Below are positions 25,586 through 37,916 of a stretch of DNA of 64,000 nt, one piece after another. The position numbers and the translations under genes are program-made. The notes under the pieces were generated by a model. It had not been told where the DNA came from and did no database searches. It was given only the letters and a program-made list of their open reading frames with translations. Numbering within the stretch: position 1 is the first letter of the stretch; every line of letters starts with the position of its first letter. This stretch comes from Lindgomyces ingoldianus. Lineage: Eukaryota; Ascomycota; Dothideomycetes; Pleosporales; Lindgomycetaceae. Location of the stretch: NCBI RefSeq assembly GCF_010093535.1, contig NW_022985165.1, positions 1,886,151 through 1,950,150 of the forward strand, in the 5' to 3' direction.

Positions 25586-28500
25586 TTGAATAACCATGAT
25601 CCAAGAGGGAGTTTCCTATTGATCTATTTAGCGGTGTGGGAACAAAATGTACACCTAGCTAGACGACGAGCGTGCAAATATACCCAGTAATGGATCTCAA
25701 AGGAGGATCTTTCACCTTTATCCCACCCTGTCCTAAATCAGTTCTCCCGTGATTCCCATGCCATGGTGCGAAAGGCACATGTTGTCGTGCAACGGCCTGA
25801 GACAATGCAGGTCTGGTGGCGGGGAGAGAAGATTTCTGCTCGATGGTCCTAAATTCCTCAAAACTTAATAGAGCAAGGTTAATAACGGCAAACAATAAAG
25901 GAAGCAGGAACGATAGAGACCCTTATTCCCTAAGATAGTTCGCCCCTTACAAACCGGATCATACCACAGACACCCAAATTTCCTTCCACAAAGCACTCGG
26001 TCAACGAACGCGATTTCATCCGCGCCATCTACCCACTTCACAGGCTGTGCGATATCCTTCGTCTAGGACATCCGAGATGGATCAGCCGATCGTCGCTTGC
26101 CTGCGAAGGTAATCCCGATTTTCGAACAAAAATTTTCAGGTCTGATATTGTCTAGAAACTCACTTGGTGAACATGGGCTCCCACTGCGGCAATCAAATGA
26201 CCAGCGACGAGCATTCAGGCTCAGTGGTTCTTTCGATTCGAAAACTCGCCTGGCCAAGCTTCCTGCTCGTTTCGTGTCTCGCGTTAGGGTATGGCGGCGC
26301 TTCTTGTGGACATTCGTCACCAATCCGGTCCAAATCCCTCACCAATTTTTGTTCGGCCCGCTCGTTAGGGGAATACCTTGGCAGCAGTGTATCGTGTCCT
26401 ATCTACCATGGAGTTGGGCCCATTACCTGCAAAAGACCCAGGCGAAGTTCGAAGCGACACCCTCCTTCTGGACCGAATTTCCCTAGCCACGTTCGGTGGA
26501 AGCCAATATGCCGATCATTTCTGCTCATGTATAGCTTGTACAGGTAAGACATATTCTCCGAATGGTCCGCAAGCAACCTGTGTATCCTTGTTTCCTTTTG
26601 CTCAAGAAATGGACGTGACTCTGGAACCAGCATGTGACACACATTCACCTTATCCTCTGGGAATTCCTTGTTATTAGATGCACTGGGGGTTGCATCTGGG
26701 TTAGCCTGGCCTGAGATGGATTTGAGTTCGACTTGAAGTTCAATGGTGTTGGAGTTGGCATGAAGCTGGAACAGTTCGGAACACTCGAAACGCCTAAGTG
26801 GAGAATCTCCGCGGAACCTCTTTACGCTTCACATTATCAGTGTGCCTTTGTGGGGCATGCCGACGGGCCGCTGAAGCTTAACAAACGACAGTAGCAAGGC
26901 TCTAACAAACAGTCGTACGATGGCGAGTCCACACTTGTTGACTTTCGTATGTTTATATCTCTGGACGGACTGCTCATCGCATGCAGCAATCAAGCAAGAG
27001 GCAGCACTAGCACAAAGGGCCCAACAGGCACGCCTAGCCTTGAAGAATGTGTTGCTTTCCCGCAATCGCAGAGTCGAAGCCTAAAGAGAATGGCCAATAT
27101 AGAGTAACTTCGCGATAATATTCTGCTTTCGAAGAGTTTCATAATCCTACCCCCACTCAACAACAGCCCTCTTCGGAATACTCAAGCGCTAGCACGATAA
27201 ACGTACAGACCAATCTAGTACTGGATATTCTTAAAGATTTGAGGACTTAACACGTGTTCTGCCTTCAAGCTCTATCAAGCGAGAAAAGAGTGGGATTTTG
27301 GGGGTTGCGAACGATATCGGACCTTTCTGGGACAGACGCATGACCCAATCAGTTCGCGAAGTCAAAGATCTTACGGATCCATAGATCGCTTGCTTTAGCC
27401 CTTCGCGAGTTATGGGGTCGCCCCAGACCCCCACAAACTAATACAGAAGTTAAGGCTGATATGGAAGACTTTGCTTTAGCCATGAGTCTGACGAGTGATT
27501 AGAAAGTTCTCTGCTATCGACAAGGCCTGTTCCCTTCCGATCTTGATTGATCTGCAGCCACACAGTGCAGGTATCCTTGCGATGTCGGCAGCTTGCAGGA
27601 GGATGTTATCGAACCGCACTGAGGCCTTTACCAACTCAATCGAGTACCGCGAAGTGTAAATCCCACTCTGCAAATCTGGAGTTGAGGTGTCAAGATAAGG
27701 CACATTTAACGTCCAATCAACGCCAAAGGATATCTGCGCAGTGGCCAGGCGGCGGCCCGGCAGCCACTAATCGGAGCTGGATGAGACAACAGCTTGACCA
27801 AAAACCATCAACTCCTGACGCGAATCTTTTCTTTTCTCGAACCAGAGGTTTCCCACACCCAGAGAAGCGTTTTAGTGCCCCTCGGCCACCGCTTGGTGGC
27901 TTATAATGCGTGCCATTGATGGGCTGGTACTTGGAAATGAGATACCCAGCGGTGCGGCGTTCGGAGAGCTGCGAACAGATCCCGCTCAGTGCCCATTGCT
28001 CTCTCCTTCCAGCTACCCTGAACAGCGTAATCTGTCTCGTGACTGCGGGTCGCATCAAACAGCTCCCGGTGATTGGATAGACAGAAACAGCGCGTTTCAA
28101 GGTGACTAAATTCCACCGCTCAACATTTCCCCATCTTATCGAACAACGCATTTCGGCTGCTTATCAGTTCTGCGGCCAGGGTGCTACACATCACAAACGT
28201 CATGTCTCCATGTGGCTCTGTGAGAAACCGCCCCACGGTCGGCTCTTCGAACCCTGGTCCTCCACCGTTTTCGCCACTTACCATGGTTCACAGCAAGGCG
28301 GGCTCACCCACTCAGTTGCCAATGTTTCCCCTCAATGGCCAGGTGAGCTCCAGGCCTCGACTTTTTTTTCCTTTGTTCATCCCCTCTAGTGTTTCGTTCG
28401 TTCTCGCGACCGCTAGCGCTTGAGGCAATCTCTTCTCTTGCACAAGAATTCTAGGCAGTGGATTTATATAGTTAGCCGTCTCCACCTGGTGACAGTCAAA

Positions 28501-28606
28501 TCCCCAATTCACAGAAGCTTCCCCTGGTGAGGTAAAGAGGAGCACGCCTTTCGACAATAGCACCGATTATCCGAACTGGGTTTTGCTTGATTGGACACCT
28601 ACAGTG
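25586..28606. other. 3-kb intergenic region between the two transporter genes
   Basis: The sequence is base-balanced, without RIP signature or transposon ends. Reading frames up to 144 codons exist on both strands (for example 26097-26486 + and 27717-28151 -), but they lack family motifs, splice structure or codon preference like the flanking genes. It may hold promoter DNA, untranslated regions, a noncoding RNA or an old decayed gene; I see no positive evidence for any of these except the GATA-type sites listed separately. Confidence 0.5.
28136..28166 (-). promoter_or_regulatory. Pair of GATA-factor motifs upstream of the urea transporter
   Basis: Two HGATAR motifs on the minus strand (CGATAA at 28136-28141 and TGATAA at 28161-28166) lie 25 bp apart, about 440-470 bp before the start codon. 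Another, AGATAA, is at 27693-27698 on the + strand. Closely paired GATA sites are typical of AreA-controlled nitrogen genes, and fungal urea transporters are known to be under such control. Function here is inferred. Confidence 0.45.
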
Positions 28607-31135
28607 ATGGCAAACCCACCCCTTAGTCAGGGTGTCGGCTATGGCATTGTTATTGGTCTAGGTTTCGCATTTGCGTAAGTTCTGTCTGAATGGATAAGTG
28701 GACATGTCGTGCTGATATGATATAGCTTTGCTATGATTTTGACCACCTTTGTCTTGAAGAGGTATGTTGGCAGTATTCATCACTCTGATATATTGCTCTT
28801 TGTCGTCCTCGAAATACTATTCTTATACCTCTGAGCGAGGGCTACAAGCTTGGAGGCTGGGATATTTCGAGAGTTTGGTTACGCAGGCGGACACAAACGC
28901 AGTGGAGCAACGCTCCTAGACACGTTTGCTACCTTGACTACCCATTCTGAATCCCAACATGAATGTCAAGACCCCAAGACGCGCAGAACAAGCCTTTCGA
29001 ATTGGAGCCGCGAAATACTGACATGACAACAGGTACAATTATGAACTACAAACGTCTGAGATGTTCAGCACTGCCGGACGTACCGTCAAATCTGGTCTCG
29101 TTGCCTCCGCTGTCGTGTCATCCTGGACTTGGGCCGCTACTCTCCTGCAATCATCTGGTGTTGCGTACTCGTATGGTGTCTCTGGGCCCTTCTGGTATGC
29201 TTCTGGTGCCACCGTTCAGATTATCCTCTTCGCGACGATCGCTATTGAGCTGAAGCGAAGAGCCCCAAATGCCCATACCTTCCTTGAGGTTATCAGGGCT
29301 CGTTATGGCGCTGTCACGCATTGTGTGTTCATGGTGTTTGGCCTTTTCACCAACATTCTTGTCACATCCATGTTGTTGACTGGTGGCTCTGCTGTTGTTA
29401 CATCGGTAAGATCTCAAACACCAGAAGAGTAAAACGCAATGCTAATTTGACCAGCTCACCGGCGTTCCAACTGCTGCCGCTTGTTTCCTTCTCCCCATCG
29501 GTGTCGTTCTCTACACCATGTTTGGTGGGATCAAGGCTACTTTCTTGACTGACTATGCTCATACCGTGGTCATTCTTGCCATTCTCCTCATGTTCGCTTT
29601 CGTCACCTATGCCACCAACGAAACCCTAGGAAGCCCGTCTAAGGTCTTTGACCTCTTAGTCAAGGCTGCTAAGGCCCATCCAGTTGAGGGCAATGCTGGA
29701 GGTTCTTACCTCACCATGCGCTCCAAGGAGGGTGCCATCTTCTTCGTAATCAACATTGTTGGTAACTTCGGAACGGTCTTCTGCGACAATGGTTACTACA
29801 ACAAGGCTATTGGTATGTCTTAGCGCTTTATCTGCCCTCACTCAGCTCTCCACAATGTCTGGATTAGTGTAGGATGTAGTTAATGCATTCCATCCCCTAG
29901 CGTATGTAATTCGAGAATCTCACTGACTTTGAACAGCTGCAAGCCCTGTTGATGCTCTTCCTGGCTATATCATGGGCGGTCTCTCCTGGTTTGCGATTCC
30001 TTGGCTTGCCGCTACCACCATGGGTCTTGCGGCTCTTGCTCTTGAGGGTAACCCAGTCTTCCCTAGCTACCCCAACCGCATGGCCCCAGCTGATGTCTCT
30101 GCCGGTCTGGTTCTCCCGACCGCTGCTGTTGCTATGATGGGTAAAGGAGGTGCTGTTGCTACTCTTCTCTTGGTCTTCATGGCTGTCACCTCCGCCATGT
30201 CTGCTGAGCTGATCGCTGTGTCCTCTATCTTCACCTACGACTTCTACAAGACCTACATCAACCCCTCCGCTTCCGGAAAGCAGCTCATCAACATGTCCCA
30301 CGTCATGGTTGTGGGCTTTGCTGTTGCTATGGCAGCCTGGTCTACTGGTCTTTACTACATTGGTATCTCCATGGGCTACCTCTACCTCCTCATGGGTGTC
30401 ATCATCTCCTCTGCCGTGCTCCCAGCTACCCTCACCCTCATGTGGAGCAAGCAGAATTGGTGGGCTGCTACCCTCACCCCTCCTCTCGGCTTCGCATGCT
30501 CCCTCATTGCATGGCTCGTCACTGCCAAGAAGCAGGGTGGTGCGCTCACCGTCGCCACTACCGGTGCAAACAACCCTATGCTTGCGGGCAACGTCGTTGC
30601 ACTCCTTTCTCCTCTCATCTTCATCCCCATCCTAACCTACGCCCTAGGCCCCCAAAACTACGACTGGGTCTCCATGAAAGCCATCCGCAAGGGAGACGAT
30701 CACGACCTCGTCGCCGCCGCGCATCTTGACCCGGAACAAATCCCCGGCGAACGCCGCCACAGCATCGTCGAAGAGGAAGAAGAACAAGCTAAACTCCTGA
30801 AAGCCTCCAAGATCGCGCGCTGGATGACAGTCGGCATGACACTCGCTCTTCTCGTCCTCTGGCCTATGCCAATGTACGGCTCCGGCTACGTCTTCAGCAA
30901 GAAGTTCTTCACCGGCTGGGTCGTCGTCGGCATCCTCTGGATGTTCTGCTCCGCTTTCTGCGTCGGCTTGTATCCGCTCTGGGAAGGCCGCAAGACAAGC
31001 ATCCACACTCTCAAGGCTATCTTCCTTGACATTACAGGCCAGAAGAAGCCATCCAAGGGTCTGGTTACTGAGGCGACTGAGGGTACGGATACTCCCTCTG
31101 AGAAGGTCACTGAGAAGGTTCATGTTAAAGAGTAA
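28607..31135 (+). CDS. DUR3: Urea active transporter, Dur3 type (sodium:solute symporter family)
   Basis: A plasma-membrane proton-coupled urea importer (SSS family, Dur3/UreA branch). Exons are 28607-28674, 28726-28761, 29033-29405, 29455-29812 and 29937-31135, giving about 677 residues, the usual length. Introns of 51, 271, 49 and 124 bp all have GT-AG ends; a 36-bp second exon is needed to keep the frame. Visible signatures include [21 protein letters not shown] after exon 2, then [32 protein letters not shown] and the helix block [17 protein letters not shown]. The C-terminal half has further hydrophobic helices, an acidic loop (EEEEEQAK) and a hydrophilic tail. The start ATG has a purine at -3. 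It is intact, with host-like codon use and no RIP signature. Together with the nucleoside transporter upstream it suggests nitrogen scavenging; urea is an end product of purine breakdown. Confidence 0.94.
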
Positions 31136-31637
31136 TTCTTCTCCTCGGCTCAACAAGTCATGGACATGATAATGGGAGATGATCTTGTGAGATCGAGTTT
31201 ATGTTGGGGTTTTTTTCGGCGCGATATCCCCCTGATACGACACCACCCCTCGTTCCGAGTGCAGATCATCTTCAGATAGCGATGGAGGATATACATTAGA
31301 TCTGATTTTAATGAAGAAAGATGTTCTACTTTCGCATCTGATGAGTCATTGTGTAATCATGAAAACTTACCTTCAAACTTGACTAAGATAGATCGTAGAA
31401 CGTTCATATCATTTTGACCAGCCCCAGAGGTAGAATAGAATGGGAAGGGCGCCTCGTTGCATTGAATTGTGTTCAGTCACTGTTCAGTACTAATCCAATA
31501 CACTCTAACCATCTCTCCTCGTCTATGTTATGCCGGTCTACACCCTTAGCTCATTTGCATTCCCATTCCCATTGACCTCCAAATATCCCCTCCTATTAGC
31601 CTTCTCCCTCCCCTCAAGGAACTTCACCGGAACATTA
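31136..31637. other. Convergent 3' region between DUR3 and the AtuA-like gene
   Basis: This unmutated 500-bp stretch follows the DUR3 stop. No ORF of note is present; it must hold the DUR3 3' untranslated region. It ends at a TA (31636-31637), the target of the Fot1/pogo element. Across that element, sequence resumes at 33751, only 18 bp beyond the AtuA-like stop codon, so the two genes were originally tail to tail. Confidence 0.6.
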
Positions 31638-33748
31638 CTAAATTTTATCAGCCGACGCACGGTCTCGCCTGACGCACGGAATTTGCCGTACAGCGGCACC
31701 GCGACTTAAAGCTCTAGGGCAACATATAAATAGAATATAGGCCTAGTTTTTTAGTGGATTAGGAAGCTAATTACAGTGATTAATTTAAGGCTACTAGCTA
31801 GTCACAGAAGCGTGCAGGAAGCTTAATAGCTCTGCCTCTGCGATTTTGCTCACATAGCAGCCCTACTACTTTAACAATTAATTAATCCTTAACTACTTAC
31901 TCTAGCCTACTAGCTATAGGCTGTGTAGTCTTCTTAGCCTTCCTAGAAGTTTTAATGTTACTTTAGAGTTAGTAGTTAGCCTTTTTAGCTAGTTGCTTTT
32001 TTTTTTTTTAAAGCCTCTTTTTTTTTAGCCTTTTATAGTTAAGCGTCCTTAGTAGCTACTTTTATATACTTTTTCTCTTTAGCTATATAAGCTTTTTTAC
32101 ACTTCTTAGCCTTTTTACACCTAGTTTTTTTATTTTTTTATTAATGTAAAAGCTTTATAGTAGCTTCCTTCTTAACTTATTAATTACATGCTTATTAAAC
32201 CTTTCTAAGACTATATAATACAGCCCTACTATAGTACTACTTAGGAGCTATAAGTAAAAAAGGTTTACTATGCTTTTACTTTTTCTTTTTATTAACTAGA
32301 GCTTTTATAAGGCCCTAATTCTTTATCTAGAGAGTTATAACTTATATTAAGAAACTATGTATAGTATTACTAAGCTACTTAGCCTACTAGTTAGAGATAT
32401 TACTAACTACTTTATGTAGAAGCTTGTCTATGTGTCTTTAATCTTAAGCAGTAAGAGCTAACTAAGAGCTCTTACTAGAAGAAGGTCTACTAGTACTAGT
32501 AGTACTAAATTAAGTAAGGACTCTCTTAGAGTTAAACAGCGCTAGGCTATAGGCTTTAAAGCTAGAGAGTATATTCTTCTTAGTAAATAAAGTCTACTAA
32601 GCTTTATTAAATAAGTAAAAAAAGTTTTACTTTATAATAGCTATAAACTTTATTAATTTATACATAAAACTAGCTAGTTTATTTAAATAAGCTGTTACTA
32701 GTAGCTTAAATAGGCTAACATTAAGAGGCTATAGTGTATAGGTTAAATAAGGTAAATAGATAGCTAGCAAAATCCTGTTCTAGTTATAGTAGTTAATAAA
32801 CTTTATAAAAATGTAAAATTTATAGCTATTTAGAATTAATAGCTTATACACTTAATAAGCTTTTTTTTATCTGTTTATTAAACAGCTGTTTAAGCTAGTG
32901 TAGGCCTAAATTATTATTTATCTAGCTACTAGAAGATAAGGCAAAAAAGCACTTATGTACTACTAAGTTAAAATTTTATAACTAGCTATCTTAAATGTTA
33001 CTAGTGCTAGCTTAGTAGATAAGGCCTAAAAAGAGTGCAGAGCTGTTAGCGCAGATATAAGCTATATAGGTTATCTACTTATAATTACTGTTTTATATAG
33101 CTTGCTTAAGGCCACTTTTTTTATATCTCTGCCTAAAGAAGATCTGCTTTATTTTTAATAGTACACTAATAAAAAAGCCTTTCTTATTTATATTATACAT
33201 ATGCTATAGCTTTATCTTGTACTTTTAAATCTTCTACTATAGTAGCTTAAAATAGAGCTTATATTTAAAGGCTAAATTAGCTTACTTTTTATCTTAATCT
33301 AGGCTAAAGGTCTAGTAGGTAACTAGGGAGATTTAATGCTATTAAAAGAAGTAATTAAGCTAGACTTTTTTTACTTCTTTACTGCAGAGTTCTAAAGCAA
33401 AATTACGTAGCTATTACCTTATAAGTAGTAGGCTACGCTTATAAAGCTGCTTAATATACTTTGTAAGCTTTTTCTTTTATTGCTTATTAAGTAGTTGTTA
33501 GTTTTTATACTACTCTACATAGAAGCCCTAGACGCCTTGCTAACACTTTAATAGCCTAGTCCTTTTAACACTATACTTTTTAGCTATTATAGTGATATTA
33601 ATTAATTCTTCTAGTTCTAGTGATTTTAAATATGCTAGCGCGTCCTTAATACAGTCTATATTAGTAGAGTTGTAATAATGTTGAAAATTAGCAAAATCTG
33701 GTGTGTGCGTGCGTTAGGCGAGACCGTGCGTCAGCTGATTAAATTTAG
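31638..33748 (-). mobile_element. Fot1/pogo-type DNA transposon, nearly full length, RIP-degraded
   Basis: A 2.1-kb element with inverted ends: CTAAATTTTATCAGCCGACG at 31638, and CTAAATTTAATCAGCTGACG read inward from 33748. TA duplications lie at 31636-31637 and 33749-33750. The ends keep a conserved GCACGGTCTCGCC block. On the minus strand a transposase can be followed through stops: a YTLxPLNVSLFKLL block near 32720-32760 (family QPLDVGVFSPL), then LASFMYKLIKFI, and a Lys/Arg-rich tail. The catalytic core lies near 32.9-33.4 kb but is too decayed to place its acidic residues. The length fits Fot1-type elements (1.9-2.2 kb). Confidence 0.85.
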
Positions 33749-33767
33749 TAACGACGCAATCCCTTAA

Positions 33768-33890
33768 CTAATCCGCCATACTCTTAGCAAAAGCACCCAA
33801 CCTAGCACTCCCACTAACGCCCCGTCCCAAAACCCCATACACCACAAAATGCACCGCCAATATTCCCAGAAATTCCACACGATCGACGTT
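33768..33890 (-). pseudogene. AtuA-like (DUF1446) gene, C-terminal fragment
   Basis: On the minus strand this reads NVDRVEF, then LAVHFVVYGVLGRGVSGSAR, then a short tail and a TAG stop (33768-33770). This is the C-terminal signature of the acyclic-terpene-utilisation AtuA-like family (usually RVEFPN...VHFVVYGLLGRGVSSS). The rest of the gene lies more than 21 kb away at 55393-56424 and 61502-61696, also on the minus strand. The fragment is base-balanced and barely mutated. The enzymatic role of fungal AtuA-like proteins is not established. Confidence 0.85.
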
Positions 33891-34137
33891 CAGCCAGCCG
33901 CCAAAAGTCTGGTTCGCCAAGCCACCAACACCAAAACGCGCGATGAACGCGTCAATTAACTACTACCTACACAGCTATGCAGCGCTGTTCTTTTAGCTAG
34001 GAGATAAGCGCAAATTGTTAGCATAACACTAAATTATCTATAAGAGCTTAGAATTTAATTATTTTCAAGTAACAGGCTAGCATACATGTAGTAAAGTTAG
34101 CTAATAAATTTAGCTGTACAATAAAGTGTGTAAGTTA

Positions 34138-35463
34138 CAGTACTAAGTCAAAAGTTTGGTTCGCCGACAGCCGAATACAAGCACCCACCATTTCACCCAC
34201 CAACTTTAAAATAGTCTACCACCTTACTAGGTGGTCGCACAGACTTAAAAAGTTGCTTAAAATAATTGCAATTAGCTTAATATTTTGTTTAATATCCTTA
34301 TGTGTGTTGCAGAGCTTTAAGGCGCCTTAGCATTAAAAGAATAAGCTTCTTAATGTATGCATCTAGTATCCTCTGCTATGCTACCTTTAGAGCCTTACAG
34401 AACTCATCCTACTTGTCTTTACTATCCCCTAGCTGGCGGAGATAAGGGTATAGCCTATGGACTGTCTGTTTAAGCATCTACTAGAGGTGCTTAATAGGAT
34501 TAAGATTAGGTGAATAGCGTGGCCACACTATAGTCCTAACCTGGTGGCTGGCGAGGAACTTAGCAGTACTATGTGCTGTATGGATGGGCGCGTTATCCTG
34601 CATGAATAGCTCCCCTTAGTGGTAGTTACGTAGGAGGCCCTCGCGCAGCGCCTCCTGGTAGCTCCATGCTGTGTAGCCTCTCCTAGCTTAATTAGGGTCT
34701 CTTTTCATCACTACTAGGGGGCTCCTGCGTACCCTGCCTTTATTGTTAATCTATATAGACCCCTATACTATCTAAGCATAAGATCTGCTTGTAACCACCT
34801 TCTTAATTATCTTATGTCTCTATTTCTTATTAGGATACCTAAAGCACTACTTGTAGCTGCCTCCCTATCTCTTTTAAACAGAGCATTTATCTAAAAACTG
34901 CATAGTAGTGCGCCCCTAGTTAAAGTTTTAGTACTAGCGCTTAAACTGCAGTCTTAATTAAGCTGTTTTTTTATTTATTAGGGGTTATTGCTTACACCTA
35001 AATAATCTAATGCCTTTATGCTTTAGAGCGCAGTAGGTAGTGCTCTTAAAGATGTTAAAAAGACCTAATTTATAGATAAGGTTCTTGTACTTAATCTTTA
35101 GACATTTATAAGCTTAGTAAAATAGCTAATAACAGTCCTAAGCTAACAGCTTACTAGGCTGCCCTAAGTAAGGTAAGTTGTCTACAGTTTAGTAGAGTTT
35201 CTATTATCGCAATGTGTTGCGTATACATTTAGGTGTGACGCAAAACTTAGTTGCTAGCTCTAACAACCTATAACTAGCTTAAGACTGCGCGATAATTTAT
35301 AAGCGCTAAGTAGGGGTTAACTCCTTATGTCTTCTTTTATTTCTAGTAATTTTATGAAGGATTTGACAGCGTGGTGGCATTATGGGGGTGGGTAGAAGTT
35401 TAGTGGTTAGTGGTTGGTGCACTGACGCGTCGCTTCGCGAACCAAACTTTTGACGCGTGGCTG
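34138..35463 (-). mobile_element. Tc1/mariner transposon, full length (1.33 kb), inactive
   Basis: The ends are inverted (CAG...GTCAAAAGTTTGGTTCGC at 34138 and 35463) with TA at 34136-34137 and 35464-35465. The minus-strand transposase is still readable: GELFMQDNAPIHTAHSTAKF near 34550-34625, then VWPRYSPNLNPIKHL near 34480-34540. In the family the last motif is NPIEH; here the catalytic Glu codon has become Lys (a G-to-A change), so the enzyme is dead. Upstream stops support this. It is mutated less than its neighbours, so it is probably younger. Confidence 0.9.
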
Positions 35464-35588
35464 TATATAATACTATTAATTATTACCTTAGAATAGACAC
35501 TAATTAATTACGCTTTTCCTCTGGCTAGCTTTTAAAGCCTACATATAAAATATTTAGTAACTTTATTATTATGCTTAAAAATATTTAA

Positions 35589-36691
35589 TAATGTACTTTA
35601 CAGGCAAGTTGCTTACACACCTAAGTTGCTTACTTTTACTAAGACCCTACTAAACTACTTTTTTTACACTAATACATTTCTAATAACACTACTTAGATGT
35701 GCTAAAAGAATACTAAATATAGCTTATACTCTAAGCTTTTAAATAAAATATAAAACTTTTAAAGAAATATGCTATAGCTATGTATAAAGTTTTTTAAAAA
35801 ATAATAAATAACTATAGTACTAGACAACTTTTATAAGCTAATTTTATAGCTAACTTATAAAGGCTAAGTAATAATAAAAAGTAAGTAATTATTAAAACTA
35901 TACTTAAGCTATATGCATAAAATTTTTCTTTTTAAATAGCATTTATAGCTAATATAGCTAATTCTTTACACACTAAGCATAATTTAGGCTATATTAGCAT
36001 AAACTAGCTTAGTATGTTTATAAAGTGTTATTTAAAGCTTAAAGTAAAGTTTTAAGTGTAAGTATAGTTAATAAATATTTAGCTTATAATAAAGCCTATT
36101 TTACTAAAGTTATATATGTTATTATTCTAAATGCTATACTTAGCTTTAATATTTTTTATAAAGCTAAACTTACTTTAAATTACTCTAAAACTTTTATAAA
36201 AGGCTTTTTTATAGTTGTACTACGCTTAAATGTTACTTTAAGCTTTAGATAACACTTTTTAAACATACTAAGCTAGTTTATGCTAATATAGCCTAAATTA
36301 TACTTAGCGCGTAAAAAATTAGCTATATTAGCTATAAATGCTATTTAAGAGAAAAATCCTTATATATATAGCTTAAGTATAGTCTTAATAATTACCTACT
36401 TTTTATTAGTACCTAGCCTTTATTAGTTAGCTATAGAATTAGCTTATAAAAGTTATCTAGTGCTGTAGTTATTTATTATCTTTTAAAAGACTTTATACAT
36501 AGCTATAGCATATTTTTTTAAAAGTTTTATGTTTTATTTAAAAGCTTAAAGCATAAGCTATATTTAATATTCTTTTAACACATCTAAGTAGTGTTATTAA
36601 GAATATATTAGTATAAGAAAAGTAGTTTAGTAGGGTCTTAGTAAAAGTAAGCAACTTAAGTGTGTAAGCAACTTGCCTGTAAAGTACATTA
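35589..36691. mobile_element. Foldback element A3 (complete, 1.1 kb)
   Basis: Both ends read ATGTACTTTACAGGCAAG inward with TA at 35589-35590 and 36690-36691. The two halves form an inverted repeat with roughly 0.48-kb arms. It is heavily converted to T and A relative to A5 (58030-59133). Immediately to its right begins A4, lacking the first 97 bp of an A element, so the A3/A4 border is a chimeric junction rather than a clean nested insertion. Confidence 0.82.
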
Positions 36692-37916
36692 ACACTACTT
36701 AGATGTGCTAAAAAAAATTAGATATAGCTTACACTTTAAGCTTTTAAACAAAATATAACACTTTTAAAATAATATACTATAGCTATATATAAAGTTTTTT
36801 AAAAAATAATAAATAACTAACACATAAGATAACTTTTATAAGCTAATTACATAGCTAACTTATAAAGGCTAGGTAATAATAAAGAGTAGGTAATTATTAA
36901 GCATATACTTAAGCTATATATATAAAGATTTCTCTCTTAGCTAGTAGCTATAGCTAATATAGCTAATTCTTTACACGCTAAGCATAATCTAGGCTATGTT
37001 AGCATAAACTAGCTTAGTATATTTATAAAGTGTTATCTAAAGCTTAAAGTAAAGTTTTAAGTATAAGTATAGTTAGTAAATATCTAGCCTATTATAAAGC
37101 CTATTTTATTAAAGTTATATACGTTGTTATTCTAAATACTATACTTAGCTTTAATATTCTTTATAGAGCTAAACTAGCTCTAAATTACTTTAAAATTCTT
37201 ATAAAAGGCTGTTTTATAGTTATACTTATAGTTAAACTTTACTTTAAGTTTTAAATAATACTTTATAAACATACTAGGCTAGTTTATGCTAATATAGCCT
37301 AGATTATGCTGAGCGCGTAAAGAATTAGCTATATTAGCTATAAATGCTATTTAAAAAGAAAATTCTTGCGCATATAGCTTAAGTATAGTTTTAATAATTA
37401 CCTACTTTTTATTATTACCTAGTGTTTGCAGTGGTGACACTCAGATGCGTCGTCACTATAGTCGCACGATAGTCGGATGTGTCGTCACACAATGATAATG
37501 CGTCGGCACCATAGTCGTATGCATCTCAGCACAGTCTGTTGCCACGTCTCACCCACTTATTTCGCATATATATAGACTCCTGCAAAGGACTCCTCTAGCA
37601 ATACATTTAATGCAGTTCCTTATGTCTCTAGTGCCTCACATAGCTTTACAGTCATAAGCCTAGCAATTGCTTGGTAGTTAATTAAGCTGTTTTTAAACCT
37701 CTACTAAGGAGAGCTTCTTTAACACCCTGCGCACAATCGTAACTTTTTTATTACACACTTTACTACCTTAAAGTTGCTTTTTTGTAGCACTTTAGGTATC
37801 TTTTAAGACCTTTTAGTCTAAAAAGGTAACTTAAAGTCTCTACTTTACTAGTTGTATTAATTGCGACCTCTACAATCTTCTAAGCACGCTACTAAAGCTC
37901 TTAGATAAGCACATTA

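Noticed and set aside
27717..28151. A 144-codon minus-strand ORF in the intergenic region
   Set aside because: Composition and sequence look random; no motif, no supporting splice structure.
30382..31156. Minus-strand ORFs of 74-170 codons over DUR3
   Set aside because: They are the complement of a GC-rich coding exon; their sequence is low-complexity and has no family resemblance.
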